The notes beneath the pieces are model-generated. The model did no database searches and had not been told where the DNA came from. It saw only the letters and a list, made by a program, of their open reading frames with translations. Below, piece after piece: positions 1 through 16,599 of a DNA stretch of 64,000 nucleotides. The stretch covers positions 63,301,666-63,365,665 of the forward strand of contig NC_052018.1 of NCBI RefSeq assembly GCF_015832195.1, written 5' to 3'. This stretch comes from Motacilla alba alba (taxonomy: Eukaryota; Chordata; Aves; Passeriformes; Motacillidae). Position 1 is the stretch's first letter. Each line of letters begins with the position of its first letter. The position numbers and the translations under genes were made by a program.

Positions 1-1671
<1,671 letters not shown>

Positions 1672-1929
1672 TAGGAGAGGTGATTGCATGGTGTGCCTTT
1701 GTTTGCCAGTTTTTAACCCATGAGACACATCCCAGGTAAAGTAACCAAACTACTTTCTGTGTATTCCTTCTAGCCTCATTTTACATCCCATAGACTATTG
1801 CAAAAGAAGCAGGTTATTTTCAAGCCAATTGTAAGGTAATGCCCATACTGCAAATCATACTCTGGCATGCGGGTTGTTTTGTCTAAAGAAGAGAAGAAGC
1901 CATTTTTGCAAATGTTTTGGTATTTAAAA

Positions 1930-2240
1930 GAGGTTTATAAAGATGGAGAGAGATTTTTTTGCCAGGGCATGTGATAGGACAAAGGGTAACAGTTTTAAAG
2001 TGAAAGAGGAGAGACTTCTTTTACATATGAGGAATAAATGCTTTGCTGTGAGGATGGTGAGACACTGGAAAAGGTGCCCAGAGAAGCTGTGGATGCCCTG
2101 TGCCTGGTAGTGTTCAAGGCTGGCTGGATGGGGTTTGAAGTAACCTGGTCAGTGGGAAGTGTCCCAGCCTAAGGCAGAAGGATTGGACTATGTGATCTTT
2201 AAAGGTCCCTTCTGACCATAATAATTTCAAAGTGCTGATT
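1930..2240 (+). mobile_element. CR1 LINE 3' fragment
   Basis: The segment has the order of phrases typical of the avian CR1 3' region: a GTGATAGGACAAAGGG block, GTGAGGATGGTGAGACACTGG, GTGCCCAGAGAAGCTGTGGATGCC, GTGTTCAAGGCTGG and GATCTTTAAAGGTCCCTTC. The last coding and 3' UTR part of the element is thus in sense orientation, and the element is 5'-truncated as most CR1 copies are. The terminal ATTCTATG repeats are eroded to CATAATAATTTC. No intact reading frame remains. Ends are approximate. Confidence 0.88.
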
Positions 2241-3619
2241 TATGAGTTTTTACAGTGCTCAACCACAGAACAATGTGTGTGCCTTGATTATTCACCATCA
2301 CTACCCTTCAGGCAGGTTTTTGATACAGCAAAGCACAGGAGTACATACATATCAGGAAACAAGTTTACCAAACTGGAGCTGCTGTGCCCATATGCTTTTC
2401 TGAACTGGGGTGCAAAGGCAGCATTTTCATTAACTTTAACAGGAATTCTGTTTACTAAGGGCTTATAGAGAGGGGTCTCTAGGATTTCAGTGCTTAACTG
2501 TAATTTGAAACTTTCAATAAAATAAAATTACTTGACAAAATTACACCAGGAGTCAAGCTAGAGTGAAAGGCAGTAAAACCAAAATATAGGCAGAATACAC
2601 TACACTTTGCGAGCAATGCAGTAATTACCTTGAATAGTCAAGTGAGACCTTGAATCAATGAGTGAGAACACTAGAAGACATCAAAAAGAGAGACTATCAG
2701 TTGGTATTTCTAGATTTAAGAAACAATTAAATAGATTCTTTGACCTGTCTGTGAGAAAGACTCCCCCCAAGCAGAACCTTGAGGGGGGTGATGTCAGTCT
2801 GTCAGCCGCTCTTGCAGCTGCCAATCTCCTCACCCCTCAGGAAGTGCCTCCCAGCTCTTGCTCACAGTTAATCATACAGGCCAGTTGTCCCAGCTTTTTC
2901 CTTGCAGATGGTCTAATTGCTGCCTCTTGATCCATCAAGAAATTTCACTGTTAAACTAATAACCTGGACACATGCTAAGAGGGGTTTAATTTTTTGTGTG
3001 TTTTTTCAGAGGCTGAGATAAGCCAGTGGCACACCGAAGAACATCATACAAACTGCTGCTGAAAATAGTTTGACAGGTTTTGCAATGAAACCTCCAAGGT
3101 CTCCAATTGAGTCTATCCTGACTGCAAACCTGCTCCCGATTTTCTCAGATTGGTTTTAATTAAACTTTTATGTTCAACCAGAAGAAAAAAATTATGCAGG
3201 CAGACCTCCATAGCCAGCTTAATGAAACTGGAGTTATTGGTAAAAAACTAGAACATTTGAAACAGAAAAGGTGTTTTTAGAAAACAACAGTCAAGTCTGC
3301 AAAAGCAGTGAGAATACATGTGCTCCTCCCAGGCTTATGTAGACAAAAATTAGGTGATTCGCTTCCTGAAATGAAATATGTAGATGTGTTGCTCAAGTGT
3401 GAGAGCTCTGTTACTTACATACCAGCCTCTTTTTGGAATTACTGGGAATAATAACATTATTAATATTATTTTTTAAAATTTTTATTATTTCCAGTATGGT
3501 AGCACCAAAGGACCTCCCTCATGGATCAGATGCAGTAATGCAAGGTGTTGTGCAAGTGCAGAACAGAAAGAGCATAAAGAGCTCTTTGATACAAACAACA
3601 CAAAGCAAGAAATAGATAT

Positions 3620-3747
3620 TATGCCCCATCCCTGGAAGTGTTCCAGGACAGGTTGAATGGGACTTTGAGCAACCTGGTCTAGAGGAAGATGTCCCTGCCA
3701 GTCTTTGGAGTCCCTTCTAACACAAGTCTTTCTATGATTGTGTGATT
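3620..3747 (+). mobile_element. CR1 LINE 3' end, short
   Basis: About 130 bases matching only the final part of CR1: CCCATCCCTGGAAGTGTTCC, then GACTTTGAGCAACCTGGTCTAG, then a GTCCCTTCTAA block, and a terminal TTCTATGATTGTGTGATT related to the ATTCTATG 3' repeat. Same orientation as the copy at 1.9 kb but a separate insertion. It is 5'-truncated and non-coding. Confidence 0.87.
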
Positions 3748-4046
3748 AACAGAGGAACAGCTGAATGGAAATTTATGAGAAGATGTTGGGTCAGTGAGAC
3801 AGGGAGAAGCCATAATATAACCTTCACAGTGAGATATCACTCTGTTTCAGAGGAGGTGATGAACACCCACATCTTCCTTGAGCTGGAAGGAACTGGGGAC
3901 ATCATATTCATGCCAACCGGTCTCTGGATGGCACAATGTGCCAGAGACAGCCAAATCTGGCACTCCAAATGGTGACAGGGATCTGGCTGAATAGAATCAG
4001 CTGAGGAGGCACACCCCAACTGTGGTGGTGCTTCCCAGGATGCTGC

Positions 4047-4098
4047 ATGCTCTCCCCAGGCAGGATGCTCTCCCCATGCTCTCCCCAGGCAGGATGCT
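4047..4098 (+). repeat. 29-bp tandem duplication
   Basis: A 29-base unit beginning ATGCTCTCCCCAGGCAGG is present about 1.8 times without a mismatch (4047-4075 and 4076-4098). The unit itself contains two copies of ATGCTCTCCCC. This is probably recent slippage in a TXLNB intron. Confidence 0.85.
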
Positions 4099-6741
4099 TA
4101 GGCAGACTATTTTAGCTTCATGCATTGAAACCAAATAAAAAGATAGAAGCCAGCCAAGACCTTTAATGTTTGGTAGCCAGCACAGGGCAACCACTAAACT
4201 ATGGCAACCAAGAAGAACATAACAAGGCCAAAGGGGTGTCCCCATCGTAGCAGCCTCTCATCATGGCAGTGCTGAGGAGCCCCCACTTCCCAAGGCCTTG
4301 CATTCACAGCAGTGCTGCCTCTGCCCTCCCTTCCTACACAGTCCTGCTGGATGCAGCAAGGCAGTCCTCGTCTCCCTGATCTTGGAGCACAAGTGCATGC
4401 TCCCAGTGAGTGACATCTCTCACAGCCTGTTCCCAGCCACTGTGAAAACATTCATTTATTATTCAGTTTAAATTGCAGAAGCTATTCTTAGTGCTGTGGT
4501 GCTGCTTAGGGACCCAGCTGAGGTCAGAGCTTGCCCTGTTCAAATGTGAAATGTTTTTGACCTAATTAAACAATATGCAAAAATTGGAAGGGAAAACAGA
4601 GACAGAATTGAGGTGAGCTTTTTTAAAACAGATCTGGGCTAGGAGCCTCAGTTCTCTGACTCCCACCTCTGCTCCATCACCTGACTTTGGCATTTCTCCT
4701 TAGAGCTGTGACATCTCTTCCAAATGTCAACATTCCACTACTACACCTGGTATCAATGTCCCACCTAGGCTGTGGAACTTGGGCTGCTAAAACAAATCCC
4801 TCTTTTTGTTTGGGCGTAGATCACAGCTCTGGCTACAGCCTTGTATAAGTACAAACATGCAAGCTTCATGTCAGCTAGCTCTGATACTGGCACCATGGAG
4901 CTCTCTGTATGGGTTAGCCTCCTGTGTCTTCACCCAGCTCCATGGGGAAGAGCTGCAGTCTGTACCCTCCTCTCAGCCTCCAAAGCCCTTACAGCTCAGG
5001 TTATACCTGGCTGGAGCCCTGCATTTGTGGCTTTGGCAAGGGTCACCATAGCAACTAGCTTGAATAAGCATGATGCATAATATAACTGTACTTAATTTCA
5101 AAATCAGAATGAAACCCACCCCACTATTAGCAACATTTTCTAAATCTTCTTTTCCTCAGTATCTTCACAGTAGTATCAGGGGAGGGGTGAGTTGGCTGGC
5201 ACTACACTAAAGAAAAGCTCCTATATAATCCTTTTTTCAGCTCCCATCTGGTGTGGAGAGAGAGGGCAACCAGCTTCCACCCAGTATTCCACCCCTGGAA
5301 TGCTGCAGGCTGCTCTGACCCTCCCAGTTCTTTGCAGACACCCTGCCTCAGCCACCATGTGTGACACCATCACTTTTCCTAACAGCTGCCACACTGGACA
5401 GATGAAATGTCTGATGACCTAAGCACTGCTGGGGATGTTCTGGCACCAGAACGAACAGAACAAGCTGGAGCTGGTCTTCTTTTCAAAGGGAAAAAAAACA
5501 CAGCAAGCAAACAAACAAACAAAACAAAACCAAAAACCAAACCATGCCGGAAAGGCCAAAAATAAGAAAATCTTATAGAAAAACTAACTTCAGATCTTTA
5601 GAACATTTTTTCCCCCAAAACCATCTGATGATTTTAGATTTTTAAAAAAATTGTAATAATGAAAAAATACAGCTACAGATAAACTTTCACATGACTGCCA
5701 GGTAAAAACTGATACCAAAATATAGAGCCCTGGTAGTCTGAAATCTGGCACATTGCAACAGAATGTTCTTCTGCTCTGCTTCACAGAGTGAAGGGAAACT
5801 GGCAGAAAAGGCTGGCTGGGGATGGCTTGCTCTGTCTTTGTCAGCCTTGCCTACAGCTGCAGCCCAAAACAGAGCTGACAAGGTGCCCTCTCAGCTTGCT
5901 CAAGCTGTGGTGCAGGGATGCATCCTGAAGGAATCCAGTGCACAATCACGGCGGTGTGAAAGTGAAGGGTGGGCTTTGTTTACATGCCAGGTAACATAGA
6001 AAGTGAGCAGTGACACTCCTCTTCAACAGGGGAGTGCAGTGAAGCACATCAAGCACTGCCTATGCAGCTCCTGGCCACAGCCTGAGCCACCAGGTGGAAA
6101 GATGGAAGAAAGAAAGCCATGACTGCAGCATGGTGTGGGGATGCCTCTCTCCCAGCTCACTTGGACATCAAAAGCATCCTAGCCAGGGTAGCACCTAGGT
6201 CCCAGCCTGGCTGGAAGAGTACTCTGAGAAATCCACAAGGCAGATGAACAGCCAGGCAGCCACGCAGTATTGACCTCCTCTGTCATGGCTGAAACCCCCA
6301 GGTTAAAGCTGGGGTTTGGTGACATCTGCATGGTGAAGCAAGGTTTAGAGCTCAGACACAGCTCTGCTCACGCTGGCTCTCGCCTTGAGTTAATCACACT
6401 GAATGGTCCTGCACAGCATCAGTGGTTGGACCAGTTCAGGTTAGTCCTTGCCCATGGAGATGGGCCAGGGATCAAAGCAAGGCAAATGTTTTCAGAAGTC
6501 TTGATAACTACAGAATTACTTTTCTTCTGGACACCCTCTATAGGGATACCACAGCTGCAACAGTCAGGAGAGTAGGGCATCCATACTAGGTATTTTTAAA
6601 ATCCCTTGCCTGGCTTTTTGTATTCTTACTCAGTTTATCTTTCTGCAATGGAGGAATCATAATAGTTTGCAACCATAAAAAATTGCAAAGAGTTTCTGTT
6701 CCCTGATGTTTGTGCTTTCATGGTCTCCAAACAGAAACTAA

Positions 6742-9295
<2,554 letters not shown>

Positions 9296-10105
9296 AAAGC
9301 CATGAGGTCCAAGGAATATGAGTGCTTCATGCTGAAAATCCAGAGACTAGAGAACCTCTGCCGTGCTCTGCAGGAAGAGAGAAATGAACTGTACAAAAAA
9401 ATAAAGCAAGCACAGTTCCCAGAAGAGGTGAATGGAAATGGCCTCTTAGAAGAAGAAGAAGAAGATGACGAAGAAGATGATACTAAAACAACCCCTTCCC
9501 CCTCTGAGCAGGCAAGCATTGAGCTGCATGAGAGTGACAAGAGGATGCTGAAGCAGCTGGCTGAAGCTTTCAGGGTGTCCCACAAGGCAGAGGAGTCCCT
9601 CCCAGGCAACAGCAGCAATCCAGAAACCTGTGACACTCAAACATGTAATGCCATCCTGGTGCCAGAACCTCCTGCTCCTCTCACTCCACATTCAGAGTCT
9701 GGGAAAAACTGTGAGCAGTCCAGCAGGAGCACACCAACACCCACTGAAAACACACCAGCACCCACTGAAAGTATGACAGCACCCACTGACAACGTGTCAG
9801 AGCCCACCAAAAGCACACCCTCACTTCCAGACAGGGTGCCAGCACCCACAGAAAGTGTGCCAATGCCTCCTGAAAGCGTGCTTGTATCCACTGGGAATAT
9901 GCCAATACCCACTGAAAGCATGCCAGCAAACCCTGAAAGCATGCCAACCCCCACACAAAATACACCCATCTCCCTTGGGAATATGCCAGTACCCATTCAG
10001 GGTCTACCAAAAGCTGCAGAATGTGTGGATGACCCAGCAAATAGATCTGTCCAGGGTCAGTCTGGGAAGCAAACAGGGGACACAGACATGGAAGCAGTGG
10101 ATTGA
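9296..10105 (+). CDS. TXLNB: TXLNB terminal coding exon and stop
   Basis: An 810-base exon encoding 269 residues and TGA (10103-10105). It opens with KAMRSKEYECFMLKIQ and RLENLCRALQEERNELYKK, the conserved end of the taxilin coiled coil. The real exon start is the acceptor at 9294-9295, six bases before the first in-frame ATG. After about 45 residues the protein becomes a low-complexity tail. An acidic run of 11 Glu/Asp is encoded at 9449-9481. A short helical-looking block follows (KRMLKQLAEAFRVSHKAEE). Then comes a Pro/Thr/Glu/Ser array of 7-residue repeats at 9731-10003, ending in GDTDMEAVD. In family terms the tail is poorly conserved and its role is unknown. Long antisense open frames over the array follow from its 21-base period and are not genes. 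Confidence 0.95.
   Translation, partial: KAMRSKEYECFMLKIQRLENLCRALQEERNELYKKIKQAQFPEEVNGNGLLEEEEEDDEEDDTKTTPSPSEQASIELHESDKRMLKQLAEAFRVSHKAEESLPGNSSNPETCDTQTCNAILVPEPPAPLTPHSESGKNCEQSSRSTPTPTENTPAPTESMTAPTDNVSEPTKSTPSLPDRVPAPTESVPMPPESVLVSTGNMPIPTESMPANPESMPTPTQNTPISLGNMPVPIQGLPKAAECVDDPANRSVQGQSGKQTGDTDMEAVD
9731..10003 (+). repeat. Coding 21-bp repeat, 13 heptapeptides in TXLNB tail
   Basis: Thirteen consecutive 7-residue units can be laid out without a gap. Examples are TPTPTEN, TPAPTES, MTAPTDN, VPAPTES, VPMPPES, MPIPTES, MPANPES, MPTPTQN and MPVPIQG. The consensus is roughly (T/V/M)-P-x-P-T-E-(S/N). At the DNA level this is a diverged 21-base minisatellite built on a CCAGCACCCACTGAAAG-like core. 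Copies differ from one another, so the array is not a fresh expansion. I do not recall such an array in mammalian TXLNB. Confidence 0.9.
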
Positions 10106-10545
10106 AGACACCATGTGTCCAGAGCTCTGCTTTGTCCTCTAAATGGATACCTTTTTCTTTTTTTTTTAAGATACAAAAATTGGTTCCTAAAACACACTCA
10201 TGTATTTGTATGCAAATGTAATGCGCTTCTCTTTGCTACCACTATCCAGTAATAATGGGTCTGCAAATTTTGCAGTCCTTCATGTGCTTGAAGTATAATA
10301 CTTTCTTAATGACATGGAAATACAATGAAATCACAGGATCTCTTTTTCCCAGGCATGATGAGTCATCTCATTCAGGAAAATAATTTTAGTGTTGCACTTC
10401 CATGTTTCAAAAAGCAATGCAATTCTCATGCATATATTTAAAGAGTCAATTAATTCTAACTATTTATTTTGACATTGCATAAAAGGTGACCTACTTGGAC
10501 ACACTGTGATTTTAATAAATGAGGTGAAAGGAATCTGTAATTACA
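10106..10545 (+). other. TXLNB 3' UTR (predicted)
   Basis: AT-rich sequence after the TXLNB stop, up to shortly beyond an AATAAA. The end is inferred from the poly(A) signal only; a longer form cannot be excluded. Confidence 0.5.
10514..10519 (+). terminator. Candidate TXLNB poly(A) signal
   Basis: AATAAA in TTTTAATAAATGAGGTG, about 410 bases after the stop. A moderately G/T-containing stretch follows (GAGGTGAAAGG, later ATGTGGTCAG). It is the first canonical hexamer I noticed downstream of the stop. Confidence 0.5.
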
Positions 10546-13500
10546 AACTAAAATAGTGAAACCATAAATGTGGTCAGCCATATCCAAGGAGTGGTGCAAC
10601 AACCAGAGGTGAATTTTTGGGCAAGGAAATGACCACTCAGCACTGTAACCTAAACACCCACAAGCTTTCAGCCTTACCTTCCATTGGTCTTTTCTGCTCA
10701 GTATTCTAGAATAGGTTTTGTTTTCAACAGAACTACAGGTAAAGGGAAAAGATCTTTTCTAGATTCACATAAAATAATTGAAAACAGCAATTTCCAAATT
10801 GATGGCAATTCCCAAGGTAGGGGTCACAATTCTCTTTCTACATCCAACAGAAAACTACATTATCCTACTATTTGGAATCACAAGACTGACAGTGGGGATC
10901 ATGCCTGTTTCCAGCTCACAAACAAGGTTAGAAGTTCTGAAGTTGGTTGCAGATCCCAGTTTCTAGGCAAGGAGCAGAAAGCAGAGTGGAAGGTACCAGG
11001 ATGTATTCCAGAAGAATACAGAAGAATAATCTTGAGATCATGCTTCTGGATGGTGCTGTCCCTCCCAGTTACAGCCACATGAACTACAGCTTCCTCCTGG
11101 CACTGCTGCATGTGCACATGCTCCCAGAGAAGGATGAGGACTCACCTGTCACCCCATTCTGGAAGCAGAGCACAAGTCAATAAGCCAGAAGCAAAGAGGA
11201 ACCAGGAAAGCAGAAATCCCTCTCACAGACACCTCCAGGGGCTGGATACATTCCCATCCCCTTTCTTGTCTAACCAGCTCTTCCCATCTGTCTGCCAACA
11301 GCTATTGCTTAATGATGTAGCCACCTTGTCAGAAACTGGTTTATTCTGGTGCCAAGAACAGAGATGAAGAAGGAAGGAGGCAAGAGAGGATACCTACCCA
11401 GACAGCTCTACAGTCTCAAGCAAGGAGAGTAGGCTTTTTGAAAGAAGGTTAAAATAATCCTGGGGGACATTCCTTGTTTCTCATCTCCTTCCTCTGAATT
11501 CCATCCAGGCCTTTCAGAGTCTTAGCTGGATAGCTTAAGAATTTGAAAAAGGCAATTAAACAAGATGTTTAGAGGTTGGAAAGGGAAATCTTACAATCAA
11601 AGAAATCCATGTTTATAGACAAATCCCAAGAAGACCCCAAAGACAAAGCGACTCTTTCAAGCCAAAGCTGAAATACATGTGAGCCAAGAGGAAAGATGTC
11701 ATCTTTGACACACTGTGGGAAACAATGGCCACAGAGTCCTTCCAGCATATCACCCTCCAAAAAGGGGGTTTGAATCCTTGCTTACTGCCAACATGGTCCA
11801 TACCCTGCTTAAATATGTCTGTAAACTGCTAGGTTACAGAGCTGACCCTTGGAGTATACAGAGCATAAACTACAAAAGTGTGTTTGGATATGGCCTGTAG
11901 CTATCATGACTACAGTTTTCAATTGTGAATGCCTTATGTTAGATAACAAGACCGACAGGATTTATCTCATGTCTTTAATCATGTGAAAGTAGATAATTTG
12001 AGTCTTAGTTATCTTAAGCTCCTTTTATAAACAGTGGAGAAGGAAAAGCATCTTTTGAGGACAAGTTATCCCATGATAAGACTGGCATCCAAGTCAGAAG
12101 GAATTACTTTCTCTCTGAAGATGATCCTTCTCTTCAGATGCTAGAGCCAGCCTAAGACAACTAATTTAAATTTAATATGTCTATTGTTAGATATCTAAAT
12201 TAGGCAACATGAATTCCATCAAATATTCAGATTCAAAGCCCTAAGTGAATGACCATCTCTGAAAACCAAGCCAGTTATGTGCCTGTCAAAACATTATTCT
12301 ATAACAAATCTGTATCCTAAGATAAAAAGTTATACTCACCTGATACACTTCTTTTAGTTTCCATTGACTTAAGTTGGTAGAAATATAGTTTCTGTTACAA
12401 GTTTTGTTTGTTATCAGGGTGACTTTTAAAATTAATGCAAATTATATCCTTGTTAAGGTTTTGGGGGTTTTAATTCTTGATCTTGTTTGATTCTGTTGCC
12501 ATTTTAGTAACCACCTGCATGAAACCAACTTCTTTTTCTTTAAATACGCCCTTCTTTTTCTTCAAATAGCCTTCAGTTGTTGATGTTTTCTTATACATTC
12601 AAATATTTAATGCAATAATAATGGTCTTGCAACTTTAGGTCGGTTCCATTTTACATAATCATTATGGTCACATCTTTAATTATGTAATTCATGTCTCATA
12701 CCTTCCAGCTTCAGCAAGCAGGGAGACAAGGATCCTGCAGATAAAAACTTCCTACATAGTTATGATTTATTCTTACAGCATCATTCCTCATGAATAAATA
12801 CACAGCCTTCTGGGAAAATTACTCCCACTCTATTCCACCTTCCTCATTTTTGCCCTTGAAATTCTAACACTGCAAAATTCTAACACTCAAATACTCGCAG
12901 CTCCTGTTACTATGGGTTTCTCTCACATGCCTGTTGCTTCTCTTCCTTTCTCATGTATCAACTGTATGTTATCCCAGCAGTTTCCTAAGTATGTATGCAC
13001 ACATACAGTACTAAAAGCACAGGAGAGTGACCTCCATAGCTTTTAGCTTCAGGATTTGGCTTCATGTGTTTACAAGAGATGAGACTTGTAGGGAAAATTC
13101 TGGCTGATCCCAAGCTGCATAGAGTATTTAGAGTCAAACTATGGAGATGGTTTATGTGTAATCTCATGGCCTGTAGAGCTGTGGAAAGCTGAAGTACCCT
13201 CAGTAGAAGTGGAAAATCTGTAAAATTTAACCAAGCATCTCTTTATCATCCACTGCATCAGACTGGAAGATTAAATCACCATCACAGATTTCTGTGTTCT
13301 AACCTAGATTCTCTCATTCTTCTTCAACATAAATTCCTGGACTCCCTTGCTCTTTTCTTCCACTGGCACCCAATATAAAACTGACCATGCACAGTATCCT
13401 TGTGAAAAGCCTTTGGGATGGCAGTCTGCACAACAGCTCTGCTGCACTTCCTCACGTGCCTCTGCACTCAAAGGACAAACCCACACTTCTGTGGGTTTCA

Positions 13501-15347
13501 ACACTCATTTAGAGGCAGCAGGTGGCAGTGAGACCTGCTTCCCTGGTGTTCATTGTTATCGTCATTATTCTGATCTGGCAGTCTCATCAGCCCTGGTGTG
13601 TTCTGTGGTTGCCGCCTTCAGTCTTGCTTTTAATTCACACAATTATTCCCTTATCACCAGGCACAGATTTGAGGGTGAGGAGAGGTGGTGATGGCAGCTA
13701 TTTCTTCCTTACTAAGAAGCAATAGCTTTGAATAGCTAAGAAGCAATAGCTTTTTTAAAATCAGCATCTGCTGACATTCATTTGGTTTCTGGAATTTCTG
13801 TTTTCTCAGGTTAGGTGGTCCACGTGGCCTATGGCTGAACTGGAAAGCTTCAGCCTGCACACTGCCAGCTAGTTCTGGTTCTGAAAAACAAAGTTGCAAG
13901 CTGAACACACCTCCAGTGTCACAGCCAATCCTATACAGAAAAGAACCTTTAAGCTCCAAGTGTCAAGTGCTGCTAGTCATTATGCTATCTCTTCTCATGT
14001 GTTTCCCACCAGTTTCCAGAGAAATAAAAATAAAATGCCATCTCTGGCAGAAATGTGAGTTACATCTTGCCCCCTGTGCCCCCATTCAAGGCATCACTCC
14101 CACTCAAATGCTGCACCCACTGCCCTCACCAGTGTGCATGGCTGCATTTGAATTGGGTCACTCAAACAATTCAGGTTAAAAATACACCACCACAATCACC
14201 AAGAAGAGCTAATTTTAAATCAGCTCATTGCAGTGATCCCACTGGGTTTTTGTTCTGATGGTATCTAGGGAAACATGACCTCAATTCTGGTCACCATAAC
14301 TGCTAATTGAACTCCACCCATCCTTTGTTCATAAAGAAATCCACACATTTGGATGTTAACTCTGGAGTATAATGCTGTTCTCAGAGTTAATGGCAGCCTT
14401 TCCATTGACTATTTTAACAGCCATCTCCTGGACCAAGTACAGAATTTGGAAAGTTGTATTTTAAATCTCAGTCTGACCCCCACACAAAAGACAGGGAAGA
14501 CACAATATCCAATGCACATCGGTAATGACCAGCTGCAGCCTTTGGAACTGTGTGTTACATCTTCTGCACACAAAGAAAGCTCTCACACTTCCATACAGAC
14601 ACCTGGGATCTCATACAGGAGAACAGGTCAAGTGCCAGCAGCAGGGTGATCACTCAAACTTCAAGGATCACATCTCTGCTCCCAGTCGCTGTGGTAGAGG
14701 CTAATTGGCAAAATGACTCAGCAGTACGCATGTACTGAGTTTCTCCCTTTTCTCTTCTCTTCTTACAAAATGTTATTAAATCAAAGTTTATAGACCACAG
14801 CATCTCAGAACACAAGACTCTGCTTCTGTTACACTGGAGGCTGAATGTAATGTCCAAAAAAAGAGGCTTTTTTTTCCACAGAAAGAAGAGAAACAGTGAA
14901 GAAGTCCGTGTCATTTTTACTAGAAGCAGCCTCTATTTGTGGGTTGGTAATGCAGTGTTACCTCCTAAAATCCAAGGTCACATTTGAATTACATCAACTG
15001 AAGACAGTTTTGATTTTAAGTTTGTGCTTCTAGACCATTGCTAGACTGCCAGACCATTGCACAAACCCACACCTCTAACTGGTGCTATTCTGCACAGCTA
15101 GAAAGGCGTTTCAGAAAAGTCTTGATAACAGAAAAAGCAGCTTGACACAGAGTTGGAAAGAGATGGACCTGCCACCATGAGAGATGTCTTAGCAGCAGAT
15201 CTCTGCACTTGCCTTGGTCAATCCATTTATCTCATCTGGCATTTTCTGCATCATGAACTACACCCATAACACCTTAGATGAAAATAACTGCAGTTTACAA
15301 GCATGGTTCACAACAGCATGGTAAGTTCAGCTGGCTCCTCAGAAAGG
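10546..15347. other. Spacer between convergent genes, nothing recognised
   Basis: About 4.8 kb of AT-rich sequence with scattered short open frames, the longest 132 codons at 10684-11082. None shows a known domain, splice-site context or codon pattern. One small tandem duplication is listed separately. Confidence 0.55.
13713..13754 (+). repeat. 24-bp tandem duplication
   Basis: A unit beginning TAAGAAGCAATAGCTTT occurs at 13713 and again at 13737, period 24, about 1.75 copies. Confidence 0.75.
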
Positions 15348-15933
15348 TGTCATGGTTTAGCCCCAGCTGGCAATTAAATACCACGTAACCACCCCTTCAC
15401 TACCCTCATCTCCACAGAGGGATGGAGAGGAAAATCAGAAAAGGTAAAACACATGGACTGAGATAAGAAGTTTAACAACTGAAATAGATTAAAATACAAC
15501 AATAATAATAATAATAGCAATGAAATAGGATATAACAAAGAGTGAGAGAGGAATAAAACCGAAGAAAGATGAGTGATGCACAATTCAGTTGCTCACCATC
15601 CACTGACTGATGCCCAGCCTGTCCCTGAGCAGCAATCAGCAGCTCCTGGCCAACTCCCCACAGTTCATATACTGCACATTTCACTCTGTGGTGTGAAATA
15701 ATCCTTTGGACAGTTTGTGTCAGCTGTCCTGGGCATGTTCCCTCCTGTCTTCTTGTGCATTTGCTCGCTGACAGAGCATGGAAACCTGAAGATTCCTTGA
15801 CTTAGAACAAGACCTAGAGAGCAAAAACTAAAGCATCAGTTTATATAAACATTATTTTATACTGAATCCAAAACACAGCATTGTACCAGCTACTAGGAAG
15901 AAAATTAACCCCATTCCAGACAAAGCTAGGATA
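15348..15933 (-). mobile_element. Solo LTR of an avian endogenous retrovirus
   Basis: On the plus strand the block starts TGTCATGGTTTAGCCCCAGC and ends near AAGCTAGGATA. It matches from memory the whole length of an LTR family common in passerine genomes, read from its 3' end. Landmarks include GCTGGCAATTAAATACCACG, an AAT-rich stretch, GATGCCCAGCCTGTCCCTGA, AGCTGTCCTGGGCATGTTCC and GTACCAGCTACTAGGAAG. On the minus strand a TATA-like TATATG lies at 15666-15671, so the sense strand is minus. The flanks AAAGG and AAAGA may be an eroded 5-base target-site duplication. No internal retroviral genes adjoin it, so it is a solo LTR left by recombination. Two short open frames inside it are not genes. 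Confidence 0.86.
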
Positions 15934-16599
15934 AAAGAAGATTGAACTTCTCCTTCTGTAAAAGATCACAGTGACCTTGTGCCTGCAGAACAGCAGCTGA
16001 CAACCCACCCAGGACTTCCATATCTTTAGTTTATTATGTTTGCTGTTATCTATGTCTCTGTTACACACATAACAATAAAGATTCTTAATGAAGCACAGCT
16101 TAAGCCACAGTTACGGGTGAATTGACAGATACCATACTGACATCCTCATTATGTAGTAATGTAACATATCGAATGATGCAGTTGTTTTGTTACAGACCTG
16201 CAGAGCTGTAGTGAGACATTTTAGTGGTGTAAGCCTTGCAACAACACAGCTGCAGGGACACTGCTGCTCTGCTTGGTGCCCTTCTACTCCAGAAAGGACC
16301 TGGGTTTCTTGCTGCACCCTGGAGAATCCCACAGGTACCAGCGGATAACAGGGGGAGGCATAGAATGCAGACACCAGGTGGTGGTGCACCTGGAACCCCT
16401 GCAAATTTTGCACTATGATCTCTGCTCTTGAGAGACATCTCACACAAGTGAATGACCTTTCTGCCCCATATTGCTGCATGTAAAATATGGGTAGTGAATG
16501 TGGTTGTGAATTATTTTGAGTGCAAGTAACATTTACTCTACAGTAAGACTAATTGCTTTCATCTAATTTAAGATGCCATTAAAAGTTATAACCATGTAA
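15934..16599. other. Spacer, nothing recognised
   Basis: About 670 bases between the solo LTR and an old CR1. Overlapping open frames at 16111-16479 have no recognisable content. Confidence 0.5.

Noticed and set aside
9637..10040. Two long antisense open frames (119 codons each) opposite the TXLNB last exon
   Set aside because: They lie over the 21-base coding repeat, whose period is divisible by three, so any frame free of stops in one unit tends to stay open in all. No known domain and no promoter context.
10684..11082. 132-codon plus-strand open frame after TXLNB
   Set aside because: No recognisable motif, no splice or promoter context, and overlapping frames of similar length on both strands.
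15374..15684. Open frames of about 70 codons
   Set aside because: They lie wholly within the solo LTR, which does not code for protein in this part.
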